From assembly GCA_965226755.1 (NCBI GenBank), contig CBDDDT010000002.1, positions 372,001-436,000 on the forward strand: a stretch of DNA of 64,000 nucleotides, read 5' to 3'. The position numbers were made by a program, and so were the translations under genes. The DNA is from Bog-113 sp965226755. Its GTDB lineage: Bacteria; Acidobacteriota; Terriglobia; Bryobacterales; Bryobacteraceae. The notes beneath the pieces were generated by a model. The model ran no database searches and was not told the DNA's origin. It saw nothing but the letters and a program-made list of their open reading frames with translations. Shown one piece after another: positions 51,308 to 59,083 of this stretch; positions within the stretch are counted from its first letter, which is position 1; each line of letters starts with the position of its first letter.

Positions 51308-51616
51308 TTGGCAAATACGAGAATGACGCAAACACAGCTAATGAGAGCGCTCGCCGAGCAGTGCGAGGTTCCGAATAAGACGGCCCGATTGATGCTCGAC
51401 CACCTGTCGCAGTTGGCGGTCACCGAAGTGAAGAAGAATGGAGTGTTCGTTCTCCCCGGTCTGGGCCGGCTGGTGCGCGTTGAACGCAAAGCCCGCATGG
51501 GCCGCAATCCCGCGACCGGCGAGTCGATCAAGATTCCCGCCAAGAAAGTCGTGAAATTCCGCGTGGCCAAGGCCGCTAAAGATGCGATCGTTCCGCCCAA
51601 GAAGCCGAAAGCTTAA
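51308..51616 (+). CDS. HU-family DNA-binding protein
   Basis: 102 residues from TTG 51308, set by GGAGG six bases earlier. HU/IHF fold: helix-pair TQTQLMRALAEQ, LDHLSQLAVTEVKKNGVFVLPGLGRL, then GRNPATGESIKIPAKKVVKFR beta-arm segment and a lysine-rich end (PPKKPKA). Compacts DNA. A strong terminator follows and it converges with tatA. Confidence 0.92.
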   Translation: MANTRMTQTQLMRALAEQCEVPNKTARLMLDHLSQLAVTEVKKNGVFVLPGLGRLVRVERKARMGRNPATGESIKIPAKKVVKFRVAKAAKDAIVPPKKPKA

Positions 51617-51657
51617 CGCGAAACTCTCCCATCCGCGGCTGGAGGAAGCCGCAAGTT

Positions 51658-51704
51658 GGAAACCCCGTGATGCGTCGATGTGCGCGTCACGGGGTTTTCC
51701 TTTT
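51658..51704 (+). terminator. Terminator after HU gene (possibly bidirectional)
   Basis: Long stem GGAAACCCCGTGA-TGCG/CGCG-TCACGGGGTTTTCC, followed by TTTTC. Lies between HU and the end of tatA. A smaller GCGGCT/AGCCGC stem is upstream at 51635-51652. Confidence 0.75.
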
Positions 51705-51722
51705 CTGACGAAGCCGCGGCGA

Positions 51723-52004
51723 CTAGGCTTCTTTCTTTTCGTACGCTGCTCGTCTCTCCGCGGCGGCAGCCTTTTCGTCAGCGGCAGCTTGCGCCTCGGC
51801 GGCGGCTCTTTCCGCCGTAGCGGGATCCGGCTTCCGCTCTTCTTCTTTCATCGAACTCTTGAAGTTGCGAATTCCTTCTCCGAGACCTCTGGCCACCTCC
51901 GGGATCTTCTTGCCGCCAAACAGGATCACGGCCACGACCAGGATGAAGATCACCTCCGGGCCGCCCAGTCCAAGAACGCCCGCCGTCTGCAGATCAAGGG
52001 ACAC
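51723..52004 (-). CDS. tatA: Sec-independent translocase protein TatA
   Basis: 93 residues from GTG 52004, set by GAGGAG nine bases before. One membrane helix (PEVIFILVVAVILFGGKKIPEVARG) with the FGxxxxPE hinge, then an amphipathic helix and an Ala/Glu-rich charged tail (AAAEAQAAADEKAAAAE). Builds the Tat pore. This window encodes at least four probable Tat substrates. tatC not here. The longer frame beyond would overlap xylA antisense and was not used. Confidence 0.9.
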   Translation of the reverse strand: MSLDLQTAGVLGLGGPEVIFILVVAVILFGGKKIPEVARGLGEGIRNFKSSMKEEERKPDPATAERAAAEAQAAADEKAAAAERRAAYEKKEA

Positions 52005-52012
52005 TTCTAGTT

Positions 52013-52018
52013 CTCCTC
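52013..52018 (-). promoter_or_regulatory. GAGGAG Shine-Dalgarno deciding GTG start of tatA
   Basis: Minus-strand GAGGAG, about eight bases from GTG 52004. Confidence 0.8.
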
Positions 52019-52076
52019 TTCCCCTTGATTGTAAGGATGCGCAAACAACCGCGTCAACCGCGCGGGCGTCCGGTAT

Positions 52077-53333
52077 ATGCTGGTCACATTCAACATGGCT
52101 CCGATTCCCGTCAATCAACAGCAGCCCCTGGTCGACCGTCTCACCGATGCCTGCGGCGGCGCATACAGCCCCGAGCAGCGGCGTAAGTATTTCATCACCG
52201 GGCCGCAATGGGCCGCCGCCTACCCAGGCCATGCCCTCTTTCATGCGCCCACGCGCACCGAAGTGAAATTTCCGGAGGTCATCCGCGAGTACGGCAAGAT
52301 CGGCCTGTCCTGGTGGTGTACTCACGATACCGATGTCATTCCCACCGAAGACATCGGGAAGGACGGGCAGCACGCCATCGTGGACCAGATCAAAACCGCG
52401 CTGAAGGAAAACGGACTCAAGTGCTCCATGGTGACCACCGAGACGTTTCACCACGCGGTCTGGGCCGCCAGCCCCGCCGCCGAGTCTCCCGCCGTCCGCG
52501 AGTACGCCGCCTTCCGCGTCAAGAACACGGTCGACATCGGCCATGAACTCGAAGCCCAGTTCGCCGTCTACTGGCCTGGTTCGCTCGGCTATCAGGTGCA
52601 GGGCGCGGTGGAAGAGACCGAAACCCTCCGTTGGTACGCCGAAGCGCTTAACGCCGCCTGCGAGCATGACATTGAAGTCGCCAAAGCCAAGGGCCGCCCG
52701 ACCCTAAAGCACTGCATGGAGGCCAAACCCTTCGAACCCGCGGCCGAAATTCTGCTTCCCACCAGTGACGCCATGCTCGGTTTCATCGCGTCCGGCCTGC
52801 TGACGCATCCCGAGATGGTCGGGCTGAATCCGGAGTATCTGCACGAACTCATGTGGGGCGCCGCGCCTCGCGCCGCTTTGGCCCGCGCGATCGTCGCCGG
52901 GAAACTCTGGCATTTCGACATCAACGACGGCTACCGTCTGAAGCACGATGTGGACATCGCCGTCGGCCTGGTGAATCCGCTCGACTGGTTGAATGTGCTC
53001 GTGCTCCTGCGCAGCCACAATTACAACGGCCCGTTCAATCTCGATTACAAACCGCCGCGAACCACCAGCAATCGCGGCGTCTTCTCCGTCAGCTTTCCCA
53101 CCGCGATCGACCGCTTCATCACTCTGTGGGAAATGGCCGGGGAAGTCATGAGCGATACCGTCATTCAGCAGGCCACCGACGCTCTCAAGGCCGGCGCGGT
53201 CATCCCCAAAACCATCGACGCCGCCGCCATCTTCGAAGCCCACAAAGACCTGCTGACCCTGCACGAGTTAATCTCGCACCGGATCTTCCAGATTCTGGTG
53301 GGCGCTCACCGCGGCCGCACCTACTCCATCTGA
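52077..53333 (+). CDS. xylA: Xylose isomerase-like sugar isomerase
   Basis: 418 residues from ATG 52077 (ATG 52095 equally plausible). All active-site residues of xylose isomerases can be found: catalytic H-x2-D in CTHDTDVIP, Glu and Lys in MEAKPFEP, Glu/His in NPEYLHELM, and metal aspartates in HFDIND, KHDVD and NLDYKPPR. It converts xylose to xylulose, possibly other aldoses. No xylulokinase or transporter follows. It diverges from tatA and ends at a terminator. Confidence 0.85.
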   Translation: MLVTFNMAPIPVNQQQPLVDRLTDACGGAYSPEQRRKYFITGPQWAAAYPGHALFHAPTRTEVKFPEVIREYGKIGLSWWCTHDTDVIPTEDIGKDGQHAIVDQIKTALKENGLKCSMVTTETFHHAVWAASPAAESPAVREYAAFRVKNTVDIGHELEAQFAVYWPGSLGYQVQGAVEETETLRWYAEALNAACEHDIEVAKAKGRPTLKHCMEAKPFEPAAEILLPTSDAMLGFIASGLLTHPEMVGLNPEYLHELMWGAAPRAALARAIVAGKLWHFDINDGYRLKHDVDIAVGLVNPLDWLNVLVLLRSHNYNGPFNLDYKPPRTTSNRGVFSVSFPTAIDRFITLWEMAGEVMSDTVIQQATDALKAGAVIPKTIDAAAIFEAHKDLLTLHELISHRIFQILVGAHRGRTYSI

Positions 53334-53366
53334 GCTGGTTTGTTTTTGATCTGAATTCAACAGAGA

Positions 53367-53395
53367 GGGCGCCTGACCGTCGGCGCCCTTCTTTC
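53367..53395 (+). terminator. Terminator after xylA
   Basis: Stem GGGCGCC/GGCGCCC with an eight-base loop, followed by TTCTTT. Also lies beyond the end of the convergent PEP-CTERM gene. Confidence 0.7.
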
Positions 53396-53421
53396 CTCTT
53401 CCGAGCTAACAACTATCCGAG

Positions 53422-54264
53422 TTAAACGCCCTTGCGTCGGGCCAGTCTTCGCCGCCCCAATCCGGCGAGCAGCATCATCGCGGCGCCGCACAGCCCAATG
53501 CTGGCCGGCTCAGGAACCGGAGAGCCGCCGATTGCAAACGAGTCGCTCAGTCCGCCGTCCGACACAGTCGCGGTGAGAGTGGCGTCGAGCGTTTGGATCT
53601 TCAATACGTCGATAATCGTCGGGTCGGTCGTGAACGTCAGCGTGGCTTCCGTGCCGACCGTTGCGCCCAATATGGCCAGCAGAGCGGCATCGCCTTCACC
53701 TACGACGCCGGCTTGCAGCGTCACCCCGCCGCAGCCGTAGTTGCCGAGCCCGGTCAGATCGCCCAGCACGCCCGTCGGCAGCGACGTGAACGTTCCGCCC
53801 AGGCATACCAGCTCCGTCGCGGCGACCGCGCCCACGCCCAGCGCTCCCGGAGTCACCACCGGATCCAGAATGGAGAGATCCGTCGAAGTGATCGGACCGC
53901 CCCCCGATTGCACGGTGAAATGGAAAACGTTCGTCTCCGACCCGACCAGCGGCCCCACGGCGAAATTGCCCGTGAACGAAAGACTCGGGTTCCCGTCGCC
54001 TCCGCCTGGCACGACCGTGATCTGACTCGGCGTGGGCGGCGTCGCCACTCCCAACGACAAACCGGCGTAGCTCAGGGTCGGTCCAAACGTAAAGGTGTCG
54101 CTCCCGATCATGCAGGGCGAGTTCGTGCCGTCTATATACGTGGAGAGCGATGCCGTAGGACAGATATTACTTGCATATGCCGTCCCAAAACATAGAAACA
54201 ACCCCGCAATTCCCGTTAAAGGGCGGGGCCGTAGACAGTTATTCCTGAATTTTCCGATATTCAC
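53422..54264 (-). CDS. PEP-CTERM sorted secreted protein
   Basis: 280 residues from GTG 54264, chosen because GGAGG lies seven bases upstream and the signal peptide (LTGIAGLFLCFGTAYA) follows. The C-terminus has the sorting signal VPEPASIG, a hydrophobic helix (LCGAAMMLLAGLG) and RRRLARRKG. Body is low-charge, Gly/Thr-rich beta protein without known domain. PEP-CTERM proteins are cleaved by exosortase and placed in envelope or extracellular polymer. No exosortase is in the window. Confidence 0.88.
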   Translation of the reverse strand: MNIGKFRNNCLRPRPLTGIAGLFLCFGTAYASNICPTASLSTYIDGTNSPCMIGSDTFTFGPTLSYAGLSLGVATPPTPSQITVVPGGGDGNPSLSFTGNFAVGPLVGSETNVFHFTVQSGGGPITSTDLSILDPVVTPGALGVGAVAATELVCLGGTFTSLPTGVLGDLTGLGNYGCGGVTLQAGVVGEGDAALLAILGATVGTEATLTFTTDPTIIDVLKIQTLDATLTATVSDGGLSDSFAIGGSPVPEPASIGLCGAAMMLLAGLGRRRLARRKGV

Positions 54265-54271
54265 GTTCTTT

Positions 54272-54276
54272 CCTCC
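54272..54276 (-). promoter_or_regulatory. GGAGG Shine-Dalgarno deciding GTG start of PEP-CTERM gene
   Basis: Minus-strand GGAGG seven bases from the GTG at 54264. Confidence 0.75.
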
Positions 54277-54583
54277 GGAGCCCCAGCCCAAAGCGGTTCG
54301 AGCTCTATCGCGATGGTACGGCAGGTACTCAGAAAAGGATGTTATTTATCTTCCATTTAAGTGAAAACTCCCGGTTCGCTAGTACCACCTGCGCCTCTAA
54401 ATAAAACAGTACTTTATTGATTACACGACGCCGGGAAAAACAATTTCACTTCATTAACGGAGCGCTTTTTTATCATGGCGTCACCTGGAGATTCTTCCAG
54501 CCAGCGCGGGGGCACAGGCCCTAATACATCCGCGGCCTGATGATTTATCGCGGGGTTCGGCGGAACCTACATCAAGGGCAGGA

Positions 54584-54589
54584 TATAAT
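54584..54589 (+). promoter_or_regulatory. Consensus TATAAT six bases before a start codon
   Basis: TATAAT then CCCGCC and ATG 54596, without a Shine-Dalgarno. Strongest leaderless-type case in the window. Confidence 0.5.
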
Positions 54590-54595
54590 CCCGCC

Positions 54596-55753
54596 ATGTC
54601 TCCGGATGACTCCACACTTCCCGTTTCGCGACGGCGCGGATTTCTGCGGCGCTTGGGCGCCTTCGCGGGGCTCTCCGCCGCCGCCGCTGCCCAAGGACGC
54701 GCGCAAAACGCCACGGCCTCTCCAGGAGCGGGCGCCGGCGAACTGCCGGCGTACGCCCGGAGCATGCACCACCGCTCGCTCAAGCAGTCCAGCTTCGACC
54801 GCACCGGCGGCAATCGCGACGCGTGGCCCATCGCTCCCGGCGCCGCTCACACCGTCTTTGAATCTGACGGGCCCGGCATCATCAGCCACATCTGGTTCAC
54901 CATCGCCGCCGACAGCTCCAATCACCTGAAAGAAGTCGTTCTCCGCGCCTACTGGGACGGCAACCCCAAACCGAGCATCGAAGTTCCCGTGGGCGACTTC
55001 TTCGGACTCAATCTCGGACAATATTTCCTTTATCAGTCCGCGTTCCTCAATTGCTCGTCCGTGAAGGCGCTCAATTGTTATTTCGCCATGCCGTTTCAGA
55101 AATCCGCGCGCGTGACCGTGACCAATGAAGGCGCGCGCAAAATCGACGCCTTCTACTCCAATATCGATTACAAGCTTGTCGCGCAACTGCCGCCCGATGC
55201 CTTGTATTTCCACGCGCAATACCGCCAGGCCACTCCCAATACCGCCGTGCGCTACGCATCCGGAGCCGACGAGTTAAACCTGCTCGGCGAAAAGAACTAC
55301 GTCTTCCTCGAAACGCGCGGACGGGGGCACCTCATGGGCATCACCCTGGGCGCGCTGCAAAACTCCGAGAACTGGATGGGCGAAGGCGACGAGATGATCT
55401 TCATCGACGACGAAACCAAGCCCGCCATCACCGGAACCGGCACCGAGGATTACATCAACGGCGCGTGGGATTTCGGCGGACGCGACTCCCAGATTCCATT
55501 CGGCTATCTCTACAACGGCGCGCCCTTCATCGCCTTGGGCGAACGCACCGGAGGCCGCACTGTGATGTACCGCTGGCATGCCGACAACCCCGTAACCTTC
55601 ACGCGTTATTTGAAGCACACCATCGAGCACGGCCACGCCAACGATCGCGGCGACAATTTTTACTCCGTGGCCTATTGGTATCAGTCGGAACCATATACCG
55701 ACTTCCCTGCCCTCCCCGCCGTGCGCGACCGCATCGCGCACATGAACCCATGA
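54596..55753 (+). CDS. GH172-like (DUF2961) secreted glycosidase, Tat-exported
   Basis: 385 residues from ATG 54596. Tat signal SRRRGFLRRLGAFAGLSAAAAA. DUF2961 body: FESDGPGIISHIWFTIA, VEVPVGDFFG-like segment, YFAMPFQKSARV, and GTGTEDYINGAWDFGG near residue 283, typical of GH172 difructose anhydride/alpha-furanosidase family. Probably cleaves furanosides outside the cell. Start is directly after TATAAT with six bases between, so translation is likely leaderless. Confidence 0.85.
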   Translation: MSPDDSTLPVSRRRGFLRRLGAFAGLSAAAAAQGRAQNATASPGAGAGELPAYARSMHHRSLKQSSFDRTGGNRDAWPIAPGAAHTVFESDGPGIISHIWFTIAADSSNHLKEVVLRAYWDGNPKPSIEVPVGDFFGLNLGQYFLYQSAFLNCSSVKALNCYFAMPFQKSARVTVTNEGARKIDAFYSNIDYKLVAQLPPDALYFHAQYRQATPNTAVRYASGADELNLLGEKNYVFLETRGRGHLMGITLGALQNSENWMGEGDEMIFIDDETKPAITGTGTEDYINGAWDFGGRDSQIPFGYLYNGAPFIALGERTGGRTVMYRWHADNPVTFTRYLKHTIEHGHANDRGDNFYSVAYWYQSEPYTDFPALPAVRDRIAHMNP

Positions 55754-55783
55754 AAAAAAACGCGGCCCGGCAAGGGCTCTGAA

Positions 55784-56506
55784 ATGGCCACGAATTCCCC
55801 CATCGAATGGACCGACGCCACGTGGAATCCGGTCACCGGCTGCGACAAAATAAGTCCCGGCTGCAAACACTGCTACGCCGAGCGCATGGCCAAACGTTTG
55901 AAGGCCGCACAAAATCCAAACTACAAGAACGGCTTCGAGCTGACTCTTCAGCCCCAAATGTTAATCCGCCCCTTGGAATGGAAAAAGCCCAAACAAATCT
56001 TCGTCAATTCCATGAGCGATCTGTTTCATGAGGGCGTTCCGCTCGACTATATCCAGCAGGTTTTTGACGTCATGAACCGCGCGAACTGGCATCAATATCA
56101 GGTCTTGACCAAACGCGCCGAGCGCGTGCGCGACTTGAGCCCTCAACTGAACTGGGCGCCTCATATCTGGATGGGCGTCAGCGTCGAAAACGAAAGTTAT
56201 CTCGACCGTATCGACTGCTTGCGGGAAACTGGCGCGCACGTCAAGTTTTTATCGCTCGAACCGCTTCTCGGTCCGCTCCGCCATTTGAACCTGCGCGGCA
56301 TCGATTGGGCGATCGTCGGCGGAGAATCCGGCCCCGGCGCGCGCCCCGTTGACCCTGCGTGGGTCACCGGCATCCGCGATCAGTGCGTCCAAGCCGGAGT
56401 GGCGTTTTTCTTCAAACAATGGGGCGGCGTCCAGAAGAGCAGGACCGGCCGCGTCCTGGAAGGCCGCACCTGGGACGAGAAGCCGGAACTCGCGGTCATT
56501 TCGTAA
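55784..56506 (+). CDS. DUF5131 (phage Gp37/Gp68-type) protein
   Basis: 240 residues. Family hallmark at the N-terminus: IEWTDATWNPVTGC, with cysteines C20, C27 and C30 (C-x6-C-x2-C) that could bind a metal or iron-sulfur cluster; then FVNSMSDLFHEGVP, VLTKRAER and GGESGPGARP. Known as phage and plasmid-encoded, with a proposed radical-SAM-like fold, function unknown. Its last base overlaps the next gene (TAATG). Upstream GH172 ends 30 bases before. Confidence 0.82.
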   Translation: MATNSPIEWTDATWNPVTGCDKISPGCKHCYAERMAKRLKAAQNPNYKNGFELTLQPQMLIRPLEWKKPKQIFVNSMSDLFHEGVPLDYIQQVFDVMNRANWHQYQVLTKRAERVRDLSPQLNWAPHIWMGVSVENESYLDRIDCLRETGAHVKFLSLEPLLGPLRHLNLRGIDWAIVGGESGPGARPVDPAWVTGIRDQCVQAGVAFFFKQWGGVQKSRTGRVLEGRTWDEKPELAVIS

Positions 56507-56793
56507 TGCCGCGCCTCGTCGTCCACTGCAAGAAAGAAAAGTACGACATCTACATTGGACGAGCCGTCCCCCGAAGCGGGCTCAAGGCATCCGTTTGGGG
56601 CAATCCCTTCGTGATCGGCAAGGACGGCACACGGGAAGAAGTGATGGCGAAATACCGCGCCTGGCTGCTCGCGAATGTTGAACTGCTTCAGAAACTGCCG
56701 GAGCTGAAGGGGAAAGTGCTGGGCTGCTGGTGCGCTCCGGAGGCCTGCCCCGGAGACCTGCTGGCGGAACTGGCCAACCGTGCGCCCCAGTAA
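56506..56793 (+). CDS. DUF4326 protein
   Basis: 95 residues from ATG 56506, directly overlapping the previous stop. Motifs VWGNPFVIGKDGT and CWCAPEACPGD are typical of DUF4326, a small family common in phage genomes. Function unknown. Ends five bases from the convergent multicopper oxidase stop. The pair DUF5131-DUF4326 probably moved in together. Confidence 0.8.
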   Translation: MPRLVVHCKKEKYDIYIGRAVPRSGLKASVWGNPFVIGKDGTREEVMAKYRAWLLANVELLQKLPELKGKVLGCWCAPEACPGDLLAELANRAPQ

Positions 56794-56797
56794 CGCA

Positions 56798-58537
56798 TCA
56801 CACCTCCGGGGCGACCACCCGATACGGCCGCATCATCTCGTTGTCCTCGTGCTCGAGAATGTGGCAGTGCCACACATATCGATAATCCCGTGCCTTGTCG
56901 AATACGGTTCCCGCCGGAAGATCGAATTTCTGAATCACGCGCGTAACATACCCGGGATAGGTCTTCACCACATCCTTCCAGGCCGGGCGTTCGTTCGTCT
57001 CCGGCGGCCGGGGATTTCCCGTGAAGACAACCTTTCCGGTCTCCATGTAAGTCTTCGCATCAAACGGCTGCCTGTTCAATATCTGGAATCGCACCAGATG
57101 CGTGTGGATCGGATGCACATCCCCAGTGGCGTTCACAAAGGACCAGATCTCGATCGAGCCCGCCTGAGGTTCCTCCGTGATCGGATCCATCCAGTGCTTC
57201 TGGCCGAGTAGTCCGATCATCGTGTAGCCATCCGACGGCCTGTCCCGTTCCGTGATCGCCAGCATTCGCTCCCGAACCGCGTCCGCCGGGTTCAACGCTT
57301 CAAAGGAAGACAAAGTCGCCGGCAGCGAGTTTGTTCCTTCTCCGCTCGTCGCTTTGGACACGCGAAACAACATCACTTCGGGGGGAACGATCTCGCCTCC
57401 GCGCGTGTAAGGAGCAGGCGCATCATTGGTCATCGCAAAGTTTGCCCCGGCATGTTCCGAGAAATCGATGACCACGTCGAAACGCTCCCCCGGTGCGGCG
57501 ATCAGGAAATGCAGAGACACGGGCTGCGGTAAGAACCCCGCGTCGCTCCCGATTTGCTGAAACGGCGGCGCATCCGCCGCGCTGCCCGAAACCTTTCCGT
57601 TCAAATCCGCCGGCAAAAGCGTCAAATGGTAAAAGCGTGAGTTCGAAGCGTTCAGAACTCTAAATCGATACGGGCGTGGCGCCACCTCCAGATAGGGCCA
57701 GACCTTACCGTTGACAGCCGTCGTCTCCCCGAAGAACTCCTGCATCCACATCGGATGCGGGGCGTTCCTGGCCACCGGGTAGACGAGTGAGCCGTCAGCG
57801 CGAAACGTCCGATCCTGCAACATCAGGGGGATGTCAAATTCCCCGGAAGGAAGCTTCAGTCGCTCTTCTTGCTCGTCGCGGATAATGTAGAACCCGGATA
57901 ACCCGGCATAGACGTTCAATCGCGTGATCCCCATGGCATGATCGTGGTACCAAAGCGTTCGCGCCTGCTGATCGTTCGGGTAATGACAAGGATCGGCGGC
58001 GCGCACGGGCCCGGTCTTCCCATCCGGCGTCACCCAGGCGTCGGGGTATCCGTCGCTCTCCGGCAAGACTTGCGCGCCGTGGACGTGAGTCACCGTCCGC
58101 ACTTGCGGCAGATCTCTTCCGGCGCCGTGAATGGAGAAATCGATTGGAAGAAAATGCCTGGCAGGCAGCTTGTTCACCCACTTGATGGAAAGGGGCTGGC
58201 CTTTGCGCGCTTCGATCGTTGGGCCTGGCCACATCGCGTTATAGCCCCACAGGTTGGCGGGCGGCAGGTCACGATGCGCCTGGTGTGCAAACGCGCGCAT
58301 CTCGATTTCAATGATTCCGCGCTCGCTTCCTGACGCGTCGATCGCGGCAGGCCGCGGCAACGCATCAACGTACTTCGCCAGCGTGGACGGCCTGGGCGCG
58401 GGCACAGTGCTCGCGATCGGACCCTTGGGAGCAACCCCGGCCATCGCCTCGCATCCGGCAAGCGCGCCCGCGCACGCCCGCAGCCAACCGCGGCGGGTCA
58501 GCCATTTTTCAGACTTGCGCGGCTGTGCGCGTCTCAA
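56798..58537 (-). CDS. Multicopper oxidase (CotA/bilirubin oxidase-like), Tat lipoprotein
   Basis: 579 residues starting at TTG 58537, which overlaps the previous stop as TTGA. TRRGWLRACAGALAGC is a Tat signal with lipobox LAGC. Copper-binding motifs: HVHGAQVLPE, WYHDHAMGITR, HPIHTHLVRFQ and HCHILEHEDNEMM (type 1 with axial methionine). Three cupredoxin domains. Oxidises phenols or metals outside the inner membrane. Coupled to the small secreted protein upstream. Confidence 0.9.
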   Translation of the reverse strand: MRRAQPRKSEKWLTRRGWLRACAGALAGCEAMAGVAPKGPIASTVPAPRPSTLAKYVDALPRPAAIDASGSERGIIEIEMRAFAHQAHRDLPPANLWGYNAMWPGPTIEARKGQPLSIKWVNKLPARHFLPIDFSIHGAGRDLPQVRTVTHVHGAQVLPESDGYPDAWVTPDGKTGPVRAADPCHYPNDQQARTLWYHDHAMGITRLNVYAGLSGFYIIRDEQEERLKLPSGEFDIPLMLQDRTFRADGSLVYPVARNAPHPMWMQEFFGETTAVNGKVWPYLEVAPRPYRFRVLNASNSRFYHLTLLPADLNGKVSGSAADAPPFQQIGSDAGFLPQPVSLHFLIAAPGERFDVVIDFSEHAGANFAMTNDAPAPYTRGGEIVPPEVMLFRVSKATSGEGTNSLPATLSSFEALNPADAVRERMLAITERDRPSDGYTMIGLLGQKHWMDPITEEPQAGSIEIWSFVNATGDVHPIHTHLVRFQILNRQPFDAKTYMETGKVVFTGNPRPPETNERPAWKDVVKTYPGYVTRVIQKFDLPAGTVFDKARDYRYVWHCHILEHEDNEMMRPYRVVAPEV

Positions 58538-59007
58538 TGGGATCCCGCGGCGGCGCTGGCCTTCTGCAGTCGTGTCGCGGTCCAGGTGTAATTGGTGGGC
58601 CGCACGTTTTCTCCATGCGAGTCGTACCCTGCCGCGACGCCTTGCACTTCGAAGTTGCCCGACATCTCGCCGCCGCTCCGCGCTCCCTTGAAGGCAAGCG
58701 TATAAGGGTGGCTTCCGGCGAAGTTGAGCGTAAAAGAAACTTTCTTGGCGTCGCAATCGCCTTCCAGCGGGATAGACCCTTGTCGCCCCTCGAAGGTTCC
58801 CGCGAGCTTGTTACGCGTTTGGCGCAGGTTCAGCTTACCTGTTTCCGTTCCAATCCGGGCTTCCCAGGATAGCTGCCATGCGCCGGTGAAGCTCGCCGTC
58901 GTTGTCGCGGCGGAACCCTTCTGCGCGCCCCAGTTAAGCGCAAGAAGACACGCGAAACTCAATTGACTCATGACCTGTGTTGTTCTCAATGCGATTCTCC
59001 TGTTCAT
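58534..59007 (-). CDS. Secreted beta-rich protein coupled to multicopper oxidase
   Basis: 157 residues. Signal peptide-like N-terminus (VMSQLSFACLLALNWGAQKG) and small beta-barrel-type sequence (GAWQLSWEARIGTETGKLNLRQTRNKLAG, then VSFTLNFAGSHPYTLAFKG and GGEMSGNFEVQG), which resembles calycin/lipocalin-like or DUF-type secreted binding proteins, but no family is certain. Its stop is joined to the oxidase start by a TTGA, implying joint function such as substrate binding or oxidase stabilisation. Confidence 0.6.
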   Translation of the reverse strand: MNRRIALRTTQVMSQLSFACLLALNWGAQKGSAATTTASFTGAWQLSWEARIGTETGKLNLRQTRNKLAGTFEGRQGSIPLEGDCDAKKVSFTLNFAGSHPYTLAFKGARSGGEMSGNFEVQGVAAGYDSHGENVRPTNYTWTATRLQKASAAAGSH

Positions 59008-59083
59008 GCGGAAGCCGGCCAGAGCTGGTGCTCTGGCCGGCCAACCTGACTCATACTCTCTTTTCTGCGACCGCCTTCAACCT

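Larger units (their letters stand above)
54265..54595. other. 331-base AT-rich divergent intergenic region
   Basis: No gene supported. It holds inverted repeats AAGTGAAA (54359-54366) and TTTCACTT (54444-54451), and inside them AATAAA-7-TTTATT (54400-54418) around AGTACT, plus the -10 of the following gene. Likely holds promoters for the PEP-CTERM and GH172 genes. Confidence 0.5.

Noticed and set aside
52005..52667. Upstream extension of tatA frame to 314 residues
   Set aside because: It is antisense to xylA; GTG 52004 with GAGGAG in front is a far better start.
58538..58756. Upstream extension of the multicopper oxidase frame to 652 residues
   Set aside because: Lies within the secreted-protein gene; the TTG with TTGA overlap gives a proper Tat/lipobox signal.
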